Assembly (NCBI GenBank): GCA_936933955.1
Contig: CAKZIN010000032.1
Coordinates: forward strand, 1 to 64,000
Direction: 5' to 3'
DNA: 64,000 bases
DNA from: an uncultured Sphingopyxis sp.
GTDB taxonomy: Bacteria; Pseudomonadota; Alphaproteobacteria; Sphingomonadales; Sphingomonadaceae
Positions 40,386 to 49,657 of this stretch are shown here, in pieces. The notes below the pieces were generated by a model. It saw only the letters and a list, made by a program, of their open reading frames with translations, did not search any database and was not told where the DNA came from. How positions within the stretch are numbered: position 1 is the stretch's first letter; each line of letters begins with the position of its first letter. A program made the translations under genes and the position numbers.

Positions 40386-41534
40386 ATGAATAGCGCCACT
40401 GACCTCAGCCCACCGTCCGCTCCTGCGCGTCCCGCCAACGCGGCCCCGGTGCCAAAGCCCTGGGTGATGGGCATCGCCCCCTATGTCGCCGGGCGCGCGG
40501 CAGGCGATGATGGACGGCCGCTGACCAAGCTCTCCGCCAACGAAAATCCGCTCGGGCAAAGCCCCGCCGCGCGAGAGGCGCTGATCGCTGCGGCCGACAT
40601 GCGCCGCTATCCCGACCCCGCGGCGCACGCGCTGCGCGAGGCGCTGGCGGACGCAAATGGGATCGAGGCGGACCGCATCATCTGCGGCACCGGCTCCGAC
40701 GACGTTCTGCATCTGGTCGCGGGCGCTTTCGCGGGGTCGGGGGACGAGGTGATTTACGTCCGCTACGGGTTCGCGGTCTACGATATCGCTACCCGCCGCG
40801 TCGGCGCGACTCCCGTGGTCGTCCCCGACAAGGACTATGGCACCGACGTCGATGCGATCATCGCCGCGCTGACCCCGCGCACGCGCATGATCTACGTCGC
40901 CAACCCCAACAACCCGACCGGCACGCTCGCCAGCCGCGCGGAGATGCAGCGGCTGCACGCCGCGATCCCGGCTGACTGCCTGCTTGTGATCGATCAGGCC
41001 TACGCGGAGTATCTGACGCCCGAAGAGGACGACGGCATGTTCGAGCTCGCCAAGCGCGAGCCCAATGTGCTGGTCACACGGACTTTCTCGAAAATCTACG
41101 GCCTCGCGGCGGAGCGAATCGGCTGGGCCTATGGTCCCGCCGCAGTGATCGAGGCGATGCACCGCATCCGCGCACCGTTCAACGTCACCCATGCCGGGCA
41201 AATGGCGGCAGTGGCCGCGGTACGCGACACGGACTTCGTCGAGCAAAGCCGCGCGCACAATGCGCAATGGCGCGCCTGGTTCGCACGGGAGGTCGAAGCG
41301 CTCGGCAACCACGGCTTGCGCGTCGTGCCGTCCGCGGCGAACTTCCTCCTCATCACCTTCGAAGGCGCCGTCACCGCCGAGCAGGCGTACAAGGCGCTGA
41401 TGGCGCACGGCTACATCGTGCGCTGGCTCCCCGGCATGGGTCTCGGCCACGCGCTGCGCATCACCATCGGCAACGAACAGGAAACTCGCGGCATCGCGGC
41501 GGCGCTGCGGCAGATCGTCGAGGGCACTGGGTGA
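40386..41534 (+). CDS. hisC: Histidinol-phosphate aminotransferase
   Basis: A 382-residue fold-type I aminotransferase of the HisC family. Key regions are KLSANENPLGQSP, GTGSDDVLHLVAGAFAGSGDEVIY, YVANPNNPTGT, DQAYAEY and RTFSKIYGLAAERIGWAYG with the PLP lysine, and a C-terminal ALRITIGNEQET. It probably acts in histidine synthesis, and in alphaproteobacteria may also use aromatic substrates. It is separated by 79 bases from the RidA gene. The start ATG is 12 codons inside the open frame and has the best N-terminus. Confidence 0.93.
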   Translation: MNSATDLSPPSAPARPANAAPVPKPWVMGIAPYVAGRAAGDDGRPLTKLSANENPLGQSPAAREALIAAADMRRYPDPAAHALREALADANGIEADRIICGTGSDDVLHLVAGAFAGSGDEVIYVRYGFAVYDIATRRVGATPVVVPDKDYGTDVDAIIAALTPRTRMIYVANPNNPTGTLASRAEMQRLHAAIPADCLLVIDQAYAEYLTPEEDDGMFELAKREPNVLVTRTFSKIYGLAAERIGWAYGPAAVIEAMHRIRAPFNVTHAGQMAAVAAVRDTDFVEQSRAHNAQWRAWFAREVEALGNHGLRVVPSAANFLLITFEGAVTAEQAYKALMAHGYIVRWLPGMGLGHALRITIGNEQETRGIAAALRQIVEGTG

Positions 41535-41551
41535 TGCGCCCGTCGTAGCGC

Positions 41552-42235
41552 TCAGCCGGCGCGGTTGAGTGCGTTGATCGCGGCGTGTGCGCGCGCCTCC
41601 GCCTCCTCGCGCGGGAGGCCCGCAGGGATCGGCTCGCCGACGCGATAGGTGATCGTGCCGGGAAGCCGCTTCCAGCCGTCGCGCAACCGCCCGCTGTTCA
41701 CCGCCACCGGCACCACCGGTTCCCCGATCATGCGGTAAAGCCCGGCAAAGCCGCTCTTGAGCGGCGGGCTATCGCCATGCGGAACACGCGTCCCTTCGGG
41801 CAGCAGCATCAGCGATCGTCCCTCCGCCAGCGCCGCCTTCGCCGCCTTGCGCATCGCGCGCAGCGCGGAAGCGCCAGCGTCGCGCTCCACCGGGATCAGG
41901 CCGTAGCGGCGCGCGAGCGGGCCCCACAGCGGTATGCGAAACAGCTCGGCCTTGGTGAAGACTGCGGCACCGTCGAACATCCAGGGGATCTCGATCGTCT
42001 CGAACATCGCCTCGTGCTTCATGATGTAGAAGCCGGTTGTGCGGGTCGACCCTTCGACCACCACCCGCTGACCCAGCAGCACCTCTGCGCACCAGCGGTG
42101 AAAGCGACCCCAGGCGCGGATGCACGCGACCATTGCGCCTCGCCCGATCAACGCGCCCACCCCCGTTGCGAGCACGATCAGCACCGTGCCGGGATAGAAT
42201 ATGAGCGTCCACAATATCGTTCGCGCAGCCGCCAT
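41552..42235 (-). CDS. Lysophospholipid acyltransferase (PlsC-like)
   Basis: A 227-residue 1-acylglycerol-3-phosphate-type acyltransferase with an N-terminal membrane segment (about 8-32). The catalytic block is KHEAMFETIEIPW, that is HX4E where the classic family has HX4D, followed by GLIPVERD and the acyl-acceptor motif LMLLPEGTRV. A glutamate at this position is known in some sphingomonad members. The ATG with GAGGGGGC upstream was chosen. It follows the DUF218 gene by eight bases, in the same run as ftsE and ftsX. Confidence 0.87.
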   Translation of the reverse strand: MAAARTILWTLIFYPGTVLIVLATGVGALIGRGAMVACIRAWGRFHRWCAEVLLGQRVVVEGSTRTTGFYIMKHEAMFETIEIPWMFDGAAVFTKAELFRIPLWGPLARRYGLIPVERDAGASALRAMRKAAKAALAEGRSLMLLPEGTRVPHGDSPPLKSGFAGLYRMIGEPVVPVAVNSGRLRDGWKRLPGTITYRVGEPIPAGLPREEAEARAHAAINALNRAG

Positions 42236-42243
42236 CTGCCCCC

Positions 42244-42774
42244 TCAAAGCCCCAGAAGCGCGCCCATCCGGCGCAGCAAATACTTATGATATTCCACCCA
42301 CAGCGTCCGCAGCGATGGGCGCGAGGGCACGGCGTCGGTGATGACGATGATATTGTCGGGCAGCAGTCGCTCCACTTCCCATCGCGCGCGCGGCATGTGC
42401 CAGTCGGTGGTTACCAGCCGCACCGAACGATAGCCGTTGCGTCGTACCCACTGCGCAATCTCCGTTCCGTTGGAGCGCGTGTCGACGGCTTCGCGCCCCA
42501 AGGTCACGCAACAATCGAACACTGCGGGCGGACGGCGGTAGGTCGCCGCCAGCTCCGCTCGCTTCACCTGCGGATCGACGCCCGAGATCAGCAATCGCCG
42601 CGCCTGCCCATCCGCTAGCAGGCCAAGCGCTCGGTCGATCCGCCCGGGCCCACCGGTGAAAGCGACGATCGCATCGGTGCGATAGGCGCCCATCGGTTGC
42701 GGCAGCCACATCGCGAAATAAACGAAGCCCAGCAGCCACGCGAGCAGAAGCAGCAACAATGCGCGGCGGATCAT
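42244..42774 (-). CDS. YdcF/DUF218 family membrane protein
   Basis: A 176-residue protein with an N-terminal membrane anchor (about 4-24) and a DUF218/YdcF-like domain: DAIVAFTGGPGRIDRALGLLADGQARRLLISGVDP, SNGTEIAQWVRRNGYRSVRLVTTDWHMPRA. The family includes ElyC and SanA, linked to envelope integrity. The ATG overlaps the ftsX stop (ATGA). In many alphaproteobacteria it follows ftsX and precedes the acyltransferase, as here. Confidence 0.87.
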   Translation of the reverse strand: MIRRALLLLLLAWLLGFVYFAMWLPQPMGAYRTDAIVAFTGGPGRIDRALGLLADGQARRLLISGVDPQVKRAELAATYRRPPAVFDCCVTLGREAVDTRSNGTEIAQWVRRNGYRSVRLVTTDWHMPRARWEVERLLPDNIIVITDAVPSRPSLRTLWVEYHKYLLRRMGALLGL

Positions 42775-43634
42775 GGCATGCCTCGCAATTCGCGCAGCAC
42801 CGCCTGTCGCGCCGCCAGCGCACCTGCGACGGCGATCAGCAGTGGCGGGATCGCGAGCGAGAACCAGCGCCACGTCAGCGCGCTCTCACCCCCGAGCGCG
42901 AGGCCGCCCGCACTCGCTTCGAACAAGGGTTGCAGCGCGAGCAGCAGCAAGAGCGCGATCGCCGTTCCCGCGAGCACTCCGGCGCCGATCGCGTCCATCA
43001 CCGCGCGGGTGAACAGCCGAGCGACCTGCACGTCGGTCGCGCCGACCAGGTGTAGGGTCGCAATGGTCTGGCGTTCGCGCGCGAGCACGCCGCGCACGCT
43101 CAGCGCGCTGGTCGCAGCCGCCGCGCCGACAAGCGCCAGCGCGGTGAGCGCAGCGCCAACACCAATCGCGCGCATCAGCCCGGCCACCGGCCCGAGCCAG
43201 GTCGCGGCCGGGGTCAGCCGGGCGGCGGGCACCGCCTGCACCAACGCGGCGCTAATGGCCTCCGCGCGCGCTCCGGGCGCCATCTCGACGTCGATCAGCG
43301 AGGGCAGCGTGACGTCGCCCAGCGTTTCGACTCCGCCGAGCCAGCGCGTGACAAGCGCGGCGCTTTCGCGCTCCGCTACCGCGGTCACGCGCCGCACCCC
43401 GGGCGCCGAGGACAGCGCGGCAACCGCGCGCTGCACGTCCGCGGCGCGGCTCTCGCGCGGACCCGTCAGCTGCACACTCGCCCGCTGCGCCACCCCGCTG
43501 TCGAGCGCAAAGGCGGCAGGGGTCAGCGCCAGCGCCGCCGCGGTTGCCAGCAGTGCGAGCAACGTCGCCAGTGCCACCAACGCCGCGAGCGCGCTCGTGC
43601 GGCGGACCGGCGGGATCAGCGGCGCGGCGCTCAC
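42771..43634 (-). CDS. ftsX: Cell division protein FtsX
   Basis: A 287-residue inner-membrane protein with four predicted helices (one N-terminal, three in the C-terminal half) and a periplasmic loop of about 100 residues. With FtsE it regulates peptidoglycan hydrolases at the septum. The C-terminal core ALSVRGVLARERQTIATLHLVGATDVQVARLF is typical of FtsX. The start is a GTG overlapping the ftsE stop (GTGA). The overall sequence is divergent, as usual for this protein, so the call leans on position after ftsE. Confidence 0.9.
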   Translation of the reverse strand: MSAAPLIPPVRRTSALAALVALATLLALLATAAALALTPAAFALDSGVAQRASVQLTGPRESRAADVQRAVAALSSAPGVRRVTAVAERESAALVTRWLGGVETLGDVTLPSLIDVEMAPGARAEAISAALVQAVPAARLTPAATWLGPVAGLMRAIGVGAALTALALVGAAAATSALSVRGVLARERQTIATLHLVGATDVQVARLFTRAVMDAIGAGVLAGTAIALLLLLALQPLFEASAGGLALGGESALTWRWFSLAIPPLLIAVAGALAARQAVLRELRGMP

Positions 43635-44341
43635 GACGGACGCTCGCGTGGGGGGTAGCGCAGCATGCCCGTCGGATCGGCGAGCCGCCCGGCGTGCAGG
43701 CGCATCATCTGCGCGCCCGCGACGCGGTTCATCAGGTGGACGTCGTGCGTCGCCACAACCACCGTCGTGCCGAGCCGATTAAGCCCCTCGAACAGCTGGA
43801 GCAGGCGCACCGCCATTTCCGGATCCACGTTGCCGGTCGGCTCGTCGGCAACCAGCAGCTCGGGTCGCGCGATCACCGCCCGGGCGATGCCGACGCGCTG
43901 CGCCTCCCCGCCCGACAGCATCGCAGGCGTGGCGTCGGCGCGTTCGGACAGTCCCACCCAGTCGAGCATTTCTCGCACCGGCTCGACCAGGTCCGCCTCC
44001 GACAGCCCGGCGATGCGTAGCGGAAGCGCGACGTTGTCGAACGCGGAGAGGTGCGGGATCAGGCGGAAATCCTGAAACACCACGCCGATGCGACGACGAA
44101 AGCCCGGCAGGCGGTCGAGGGGTAGCGCCGCCATTTCCTCCCCGAACATCGTCAGCGACCCCTGCGCAGGCCGCAGCGCGAGGTAGAGCAGTTTTAGCAG
44201 CGTCGTTTTGCCAGCGCCCGAGGGCCCCGCCACGAAATAAAAACCGCCCCGCAGGAGCGAGAAATTGAGGTCGTCGAGCACCGGCCGCGCGGGGTCATAG
44301 GCGTGGCTCACGGCTTCGAAGCGCACCAGCGGCTCGGTCAT
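43631..44341 (-). CDS. ftsE: Cell division ATP-binding protein FtsE
   Basis: A 236-residue ABC ATPase partner of FtsX. Walker A is GPSGAGKT (39-46), the Q-loop is VVFQDF (88-93), the signature LSGGEAQRVGIARAV (142-156), Walker B LLVADEPTGNVD, and the H-loop TVVVATHDVHLM. The ATG was chosen because the longer open frame (about 217 extra codons upstream) is non-coding in character. It is divergent from the zinc-ribbon gene, with a 168-base shared upstream region. Confidence 0.95.
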   Translation of the reverse strand: MTEPLVRFEAVSHAYDPARPVLDDLNFSLLRGGFYFVAGPSGAGKTTLLKLLYLALRPAQGSLTMFGEEMAALPLDRLPGFRRRIGVVFQDFRLIPHLSAFDNVALPLRIAGLSEADLVEPVREMLDWVGLSERADATPAMLSGGEAQRVGIARAVIARPELLVADEPTGNVDPEMAVRLLQLFEGLNRLGTTVVVATHDVHLMNRVAGAQMMRLHAGRLADPTGMLRYPPRERPS

Positions 44342-44509
44342 GGCGCGCGGAACCTTCCGCCTTCCCTCCGGTCGAGCTCCGCGCCCCAGTGGCGCCGCTC
44401 GTCGCCGATGGTCATGCCCGCTCGCGCCAATGCGTTCAAGCGCGGCCAACGTGGTCTTCGCATCGACCACGCTTGCGCTCGATTCGCGCTTGTTGTGTAG
44501 AGGGATGCG

Positions 44510-45244
44510 ATGATCCTCAGCTGCCCCGCGTGCGCCACCCGCTATGCCGTCCCCGATCGGGCGATCGGTGCCAATGGCCGTTCGGTGCGCTGCGCCGCTT
44601 GCGGGCACAAATGGTTCCAGCCCCCCGCGCCGGACGCGGAGGTGGAGCGGCCGCCTGAGCCCGCGCCCATTTCGGTCGAGGCGCCAGCGCCAGCACCAGC
44701 GCCTCCACCCACGCCGCCCGTGCCGGAGATGGCTCCCGAGCCGCCGCCACCACCGCCGCCGCCGCCGATCGACTACGACAGCCTGCCCCCGCCCCCGATT
44801 GGCGCGAAACCACGGCGCAATCCCGCCCGGTTGTGGACCATCGCCGCGGTGAGCTTTGCGACGTTGATGGGCGCAGGCGCGGTTTACGTGGCCAACGAAG
44901 GGCTGCCGCCCGCGCTGCGCGACGCATTCGACTTCGCCGGCGCCGGCGAACCCGATCTCGCGATCGAGCTTCCCGTCGGCGAGCAGGACCATCGCACGCT
45001 TCCGAATGGCACCATCTACTTCGCGGTGCGCGGGACAGTGGTGAACCCGACCGACCGAGTGCAGGCGATTCCGCCGATCCAGGCCGAGCTGCGCGACGAC
45101 AGTGGCGCGGTGATCTACAGCTGGGTGATCCGCCCACCCAAGCGGCAGATCGGTCCGGGCGAGCGCGTCCCCTTCTCCGAAGCGCGCACGGACATCCCGC
45201 GTCGCGCGACGATGCTCACGACCAGCTGGGCTTCGCCCCGCTGA
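44510..45244 (+). CDS. MJ0042-type zinc-ribbon membrane protein
   Basis: A 244-residue protein. The N-terminal zinc ribbon ILSCPACATRYAVPDRAIGANGRSVRCAACGHKWFQ (four cysteines in two CxxC pairs) spans residues 2-37. A long Pro/Ala-rich linker (about 40-100), one transmembrane helix (about 105-127) and a beta-rich domain resembling DUF3426 follow, with FAVRGTVVNPTDRVQAIPPIQAELRDDSGAVIYSW. In alphaproteobacteria it is commonly divergent from ftsE. Function unknown. Its last 29 bases overlap the 3' end of the opposing MATE gene. Confidence 0.87.
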   Translation: MILSCPACATRYAVPDRAIGANGRSVRCAACGHKWFQPPAPDAEVERPPEPAPISVEAPAPAPAPPPTPPVPEMAPEPPPPPPPPPIDYDSLPPPPIGAKPRRNPARLWTIAAVSFATLMGAGAVYVANEGLPPALRDAFDFAGAGEPDLAIELPVGEQDHRTLPNGTIYFAVRGTVVNPTDRVQAIPPIQAELRDDSGAVIYSWVIRPPKRQIGPGERVPFSEARTDIPRRATMLTTSWASPR

Positions 45245-46604
45245 GCGCCGACGCGCGCGTCACCCAGATCATCCGCACGGCGTAGAGCAGCGCCGCCGCC
45301 ACCATCCCCGCGACCGACGCGATGACCAGCCCCTGCGGTCCCCATCCGCGCGTAATCAGCCACCACCCGCCCACGCCGCTGACGCCGAAAAAGGCGACGA
45401 TGCTCAGCACGCCGGCCACCACTTGGTCGCCAAGTGAGCGCAGTGCGAATTGCAGCACCGCCTGCGCGCCGTCGAACAGGATGAAGGGCGCCCACAGCAC
45501 GAGCATCGTGGTCGCCAAGGCGTGCACGGCGGGGCTCGCCGGGTAGAGCGCAACGATCCAAGGCCCGGCGAGCACATAGAGCGTGGCAATCGCCGCCATG
45601 CCGACCCCGGCCATCGCCAGCGCCACACGCACGCGTGGGCGGGCGAGCTCGGGGCGGCCTTCGCCCACCGCATTGCCGACGCGCACACCCGCAGCGGAGG
45701 CGAAGCCCAGCGCGACGGCAAAGCTCAGATTGTGGAGCGTGAAAACCATCTGAAACGCGTGTGCCGCGCCGTTGCCGAGCTGCGTCGACAGCACGATCAG
45801 CCACGAGAAGCCCGCCAACTCCAGCCCCGATGCGAGCGAGGGCATCGCGCCGAATCGTACCAGCGACCACACGCCTGCCCACCGCTCGCGCCAGCTTCGC
45901 AGAGCCAGCGCGCGCACGCCGCGCTCGCGGGCGTCGGGGACGGTCCACACCGCGAAAAGCATGGCGATGCTCGCGACCATCAGGCTGACCAGCGTCGCCG
46001 CCGCCGCGCCCACTGCACCCCAGCGCGGGAAGCCGAGCGCGCCGGTCGCCCAAGCCCAGGCGAGCACCGCGTTGAGCGGCAGCGACACGCCGACGTTGAC
46101 CAGCGCCACGCGTCGCGGGCGGCTCACCCCTTCGAGGAAATTGGCGCCGGCGATGAGGATCAATTGGAAGGGCATCGCCAGCGCCATCAACCGGATTACC
46201 GCGGCGGAGGTCGGGATAAGCTCCCCCGCGACCCCGATCGCACGCAGCATGGCTTCGGCGAACAGGAAATACGGTAGCGCCCCCACCAGCGCGAGCACGG
46301 CGGCGAGCAGCACACCGTCCTGCAAGGTCCGCCCCGTCGCCGCGCGGTCGCCCGCCCCGTCGGCTTGCGCCGCAAAGACCAACACCCCGCTCATCATCCC
46401 GATCAGAACCATGATGACGACGTAGGTCAGCGAACGGCTCGCGCCGAACGCGGCGGCTTCAAAGGTGCTGACCGCGCCGACGACCGCGATGTCGATGATA
46501 TGCAGCAGCGTCCAGTTGAGACTCGCCAGCATCACCGGCCAGGCAAGCGCCAGCGTATGGCGGCTCTCGGCGCGCCAGTTAGCGGGGGTGGAGGCGCGCG
46601 TCAT
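45216..46604 (-). CDS. MATE family efflux transporter
   Basis: A 462-residue inner-membrane protein with about twelve hydrophobic segments, a sodium- or proton-driven exporter of drugs or metabolites. MATE landmarks include LAWPVMLASLNWTLLHIIDIAVVGAVSTFEAAAFGASRS near the N-terminus, ANFLEGVSRPRRVALVN, and the second-half repeat AGVRVGNAVGEGRPELAR. The ATG selected gives the normal length; the open frame extends 50 codons upstream but is arginine-rich and unlike a MATE. It ends in an overlap with the convergent zinc-ribbon gene. Confidence 0.93.
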   Translation of the reverse strand: MTRASTPANWRAESRHTLALAWPVMLASLNWTLLHIIDIAVVGAVSTFEAAAFGASRSLTYVVIMVLIGMMSGVLVFAAQADGAGDRAATGRTLQDGVLLAAVLALVGALPYFLFAEAMLRAIGVAGELIPTSAAVIRLMALAMPFQLILIAGANFLEGVSRPRRVALVNVGVSLPLNAVLAWAWATGALGFPRWGAVGAAAATLVSLMVASIAMLFAVWTVPDARERGVRALALRSWRERWAGVWSLVRFGAMPSLASGLELAGFSWLIVLSTQLGNGAAHAFQMVFTLHNLSFAVALGFASAAGVRVGNAVGEGRPELARPRVRVALAMAGVGMAAIATLYVLAGPWIVALYPASPAVHALATTMLVLWAPFILFDGAQAVLQFALRSLGDQVVAGVLSIVAFFGVSGVGGWWLITRGWGPQGLVIASVAGMVAAALLYAVRMIWVTRASALSGAKPSWS

Positions 46605-46724
46605 CTCGTTTGGCCTAGCCGCACCCGATGTGCTTCGCCAGCGCGCTTGCGGTGCCCCCAGCGCTTTGCTAAGCGCTCGCGCCTGCCGCCGCCCGACCGG
46701 GTCGCAGCGGCATATCCTGGTCTC

Positions 46725-46811
46725 GCGGTCGTGGCGGAATTGGTAGACGCGCAACGTTGAGGTCGTTGTGGGCGAAAGCCCGTGGAAGTTCGAGTCTTCT
46801 CGACCGCACCA
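46725..46811 (+). tRNA. tRNA-Leu (anticodon GAG), CCA encoded
   Basis: An 87-base class II tRNA. The acceptor stem GCGGTCG (46725-46731) pairs with CGACCGC (46801-46807), followed by A and CCA. The anticodon stem CAACG/CGTTG encloses TTGAGGT with anticodon GAG (reads CUC/CUU). The variable arm GTGGGCGAAAGCCCG is long, as expected for leucine, and the T-arm loop is TTCGAGT. It sits between the MATE gene and the usher gene. Confidence 0.95.
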
Positions 46812-46827
46812 GGATCTATCCGATAGC

Positions 46828-49608
46828 TCAGGGCCGCAGCGCGGGCGCTGCTGCGGCGCCGCTGTCTGGCGGCGGCGGCGCGCCCCGCGCGATCAGTGCC
46901 GCATCGCGCCGCTCGACCACCACCACGCCCAACCGCACCGAGCTCGCCGCGCGACCGATGTCGGCGCGTTGCGGCGTGACGAGCGAAAGGTTCTCAGGGG
47001 CGGCGATCCGCAGGGAATAGCGGCCGTAGGACACGCTTTCGAACAGGAACATCCCGTCTTCATCGACGCTGGTGCGCGATGCGACGCGGCCGTCCGGGCC
47101 CACCAACTCAAGCGTCGCACTGCTCACCGCGACCCCGCCCGAATCGCGCAACCACCCCTCCACCTCGCCGGTCGGAACCAGCGGAATGCTGAGCCGGGTG
47201 AGCACGGCAGGCCGTGCAACGACCAGCGTGCTGCTCGCCCGGGGACGGAGCGTGGGGCTGGGAAGCGTCGCCTCGTCGATACGCACCGCGTTGGCGGTAT
47301 AGGGCGCGAGGCCGTCGATCAGCGCCTCGCCGGCGGCGTTGGTGGTGCTGACCTGCCCGCCTGCGGAGACCAGCTCGACCCCCGCCGCAGCCGCCTCCCC
47401 TGCGTCACGGCGACCGTTAGCATTGTCGTCGATGAACAGCTCCGCCATTGCCGCGCCTTGGCTGGCGAGCCGGTTGCGTTCGAAGCGCACGCCTCCGTGG
47501 ATCGGGTCGGGCCCGATCGAGGTCGACAGCGCGACCCCTGCTGCGAGTCCCCCGCCCTGCGCCAGTTCAACCGTGCCACTCAACGCGAACCGGCGGAAGC
47601 GGTGCTGGTACCCCACGCCCAGCCGCCAGCGCGCGTCGTAGGAAAGCTGCGCGCGCAGCTCGCCCTGCTCGGACACCGCCCATTCGGCGACGGTGGAGAA
47701 GCTCGGCCGGCGCGGCATGACGCCTTGCGGGCCAACCGGCACCACCGCTTCGCCGCGCACCGCCCAGCGCCCCGAACGCCAGTTGGCGAGCGCCACCAGC
47801 TCCGTCGCGCTCTGCTTGAGCGAAGGCTGTCCGAGCGCAGTCAGCACCCGCCCGTCGCTCCACCGCACCTGACCGCCGAACGACAGTTTGCGCCAAGTGC
47901 CTGATACGCCGGCATTTAGCGACCGCCATTGCTGGCCGTCGATGTGGCGTCGCCACTCGCCCTCCAGCGTTACCGGCAGCACCGCTCCACCGATGCGCGG
48001 TGAAAATTGGAACGAGGCGCGGTGCGCAAAGCGCAGCGGCACACCGTCGCGCCCGAAGCGATACGTGCCCCAGGCGTGCAAGGACTGGAAGTTGAAGTAG
48101 ACGCTTGAGCCCAACGAGCCCGTCCAGTTCAGCCGAGCCGCCTGCCCCTCCGGCTGCCACGCCAACGCCACTTCCCCCAAAGTCGAGCCGAATCCGCGTC
48201 GCAGCGCCGCTTCCGCATTCCACCGCCGCGTCGTGCCGTCGCTCAGATTGGCGATCCACATCCCCGCCGAGGTGCGCTGGTCGATCCCATATTCGAGCCC
48301 CGCTCCAAATCGCCAGCCGAGGCCCCGCGATCGCGGGACACGCGATGCTTGCCCGGCGAACTCGATCAGATCACGACCTTCGTCGATCGCCGCGAGCCAG
48401 TAATGAAGCTGTCCTGCCGGTACCGCACTGCCGTCGATATTGTAGGTCTCGATGCGATTGCGCTGCTGCCCTTGCGGCCCATACCCCACGATCTCGAAGC
48501 GATTCACTCCAAACAGCAGCCGGACATCCTCGAACAGGTAGCGACCGTTGGCACCAACGCTGTCCGCCGCGATCAGCTGGCCGTTGCGATAGAGTTCCAC
48601 GTCCCACCCCGCCGGGAGATCGCCCTCGAAGCGTGTGCGGTCGAAGCTGTCCGGCGCGTTCGGTGGGCGGTTGGTCACCACCGCGCCCCGCCCGCTCCCC
48701 AGCGAACCTCCAATCGGAGACGCGTATCCGACCACGTCTCCCGCCGCCGCATAGGTCGCGCGGAGGGGGCCCAGCAGCTTCGCATCCGGATCCTGGCGAT
48801 AGGCGCGCATGCGCAGGCTGCCGGGCGCTCCTTGCGGAGTAGAGGCGAGGCGGGCGTCGACCGATGCGCCGAGGAATTCCCCGCTTGCGAAGATCTCCCA
48901 GTTGAGCCGACGCTCGGCGCGCAGGACGCCGGCGCCATCGCGCTGACGACTGAAGCCAAGCTGCACGTCGACGTCCGCCGACGGCAGACGGAGCGCGCGG
49001 TAGGGTTCAATCTGCCGTGGCAGTGTCGCGACATTGGCGGCCGCCGACGCCGCCCCGCGCACCCGCGCTGCACGCTGCCGTCGCTCGATCGCCGCCTCGA
49101 ACGGGAGCGGCGTGTCCGACCGCAGCACCAGCGCCGCCTCGCCCGAATTGGGGGTGAGCCGGACCCCCAACCATTCGCCGAGCCGCATCGGATCGACACA
49201 CCACCCCTCCGCCACGTCGATGATGTCGGTCGCGGCCAGCCGTTGGCGGTTGCTCGCGATGGTCACCTCACCCGCGTCACGGTCGATCACCAGCTGGCGC
49301 CGCTCGTCGAAGGCCCATCCGGTTGCGCGGCGCAACTGGGTGTCGACGCGGATCGGCACGTCGAGCGCGAGCGTCACGTCGGCCATCACCACGCAGACGC
49401 GATCCTCACCGACGTAACCGCGCACGCCTTCGCCGACCCGGAGCCGCTGGGTGCGAAGCTCGAACAGAAATTGCTCGTCCGCGCTGGGCACCCACGCGGC
49501 CGCCGCAGGAGCCGCCGACGGGCCCGCAGGCGCCGACGCGTGCGCGGCCTGACCGGCGCCGAACAGCGTCAGCCACAGCAGCAGCGGTTGGAGCCACCGC
49601 CTGATCAT
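46828..49608 (-). CDS. Outer-membrane usher-like protein of a DUF4402-type pilus locus
   Basis: A 926-residue exported protein with a signal peptide (about 1-24) and a large beta-barrel-like region (long amphipathic strands, for example DSFDRTRFEGDLPAGWDVELYRNGQLI near 335-361 and FEIVGYGPQGQQRNRIETYNI). Late in the chain is a calcium-loop-like DDNANGRRDAGE near residue 710, typical of some alternate chaperone-usher ushers. The C-terminal ~100 residues resemble a carboxypeptidase-regulatory/SpaA-type beta sandwich (EVEGWLRDSGGVAVSSATLEL). Together with the chaperone and DUF4402 subunit upstream, this is best read as the usher that secretes and anchors the pilus. Similarity to classical PapC/FimD is weak by eye. 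Confidence 0.75.
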   Translation of the reverse strand: MIRRWLQPLLLWLTLFGAGQAAHASAPAGPSAAPAAAAWVPSADEQFLFELRTQRLRVGEGVRGYVGEDRVCVVMADVTLALDVPIRVDTQLRRATGWAFDERRQLVIDRDAGEVTIASNRQRLAATDIIDVAEGWCVDPMRLGEWLGVRLTPNSGEAALVLRSDTPLPFEAAIERRQRAARVRGAASAAANVATLPRQIEPYRALRLPSADVDVQLGFSRQRDGAGVLRAERRLNWEIFASGEFLGASVDARLASTPQGAPGSLRMRAYRQDPDAKLLGPLRATYAAAGDVVGYASPIGGSLGSGRGAVVTNRPPNAPDSFDRTRFEGDLPAGWDVELYRNGQLIAADSVGANGRYLFEDVRLLFGVNRFEIVGYGPQGQQRNRIETYNIDGSAVPAGQLHYWLAAIDEGRDLIEFAGQASRVPRSRGLGWRFGAGLEYGIDQRTSAGMWIANLSDGTTRRWNAEAALRRGFGSTLGEVALAWQPEGQAARLNWTGSLGSSVYFNFQSLHAWGTYRFGRDGVPLRFAHRASFQFSPRIGGAVLPVTLEGEWRRHIDGQQWRSLNAGVSGTWRKLSFGGQVRWSDGRVLTALGQPSLKQSATELVALANWRSGRWAVRGEAVVPVGPQGVMPRRPSFSTVAEWAVSEQGELRAQLSYDARWRLGVGYQHRFRRFALSGTVELAQGGGLAAGVALSTSIGPDPIHGGVRFERNRLASQGAAMAELFIDDNANGRRDAGEAAAAGVELVSAGGQVSTTNAAGEALIDGLAPYTANAVRIDEATLPSPTLRPRASSTLVVARPAVLTRLSIPLVPTGEVEGWLRDSGGVAVSSATLELVGPDGRVASRTSVDEDGMFLFESVSYGRYSLRIAAPENLSLVTPQRADIGRAASSVRLGVVVVERRDAALIARGAPPPPDSGAAAAPALRP

Positions 49609-49657
49609 CGTAGGAGCGACCTGGTCCGTCGCGAGAGGGGGGTGAGTTCAGCTCAAC

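Noticed and set aside
45450..46277. Antisense frames over the MATE gene and similar ones across the window
   Set aside because: They follow from high-GC codon usage and lack ribosome sites, domains or composition of proteins.
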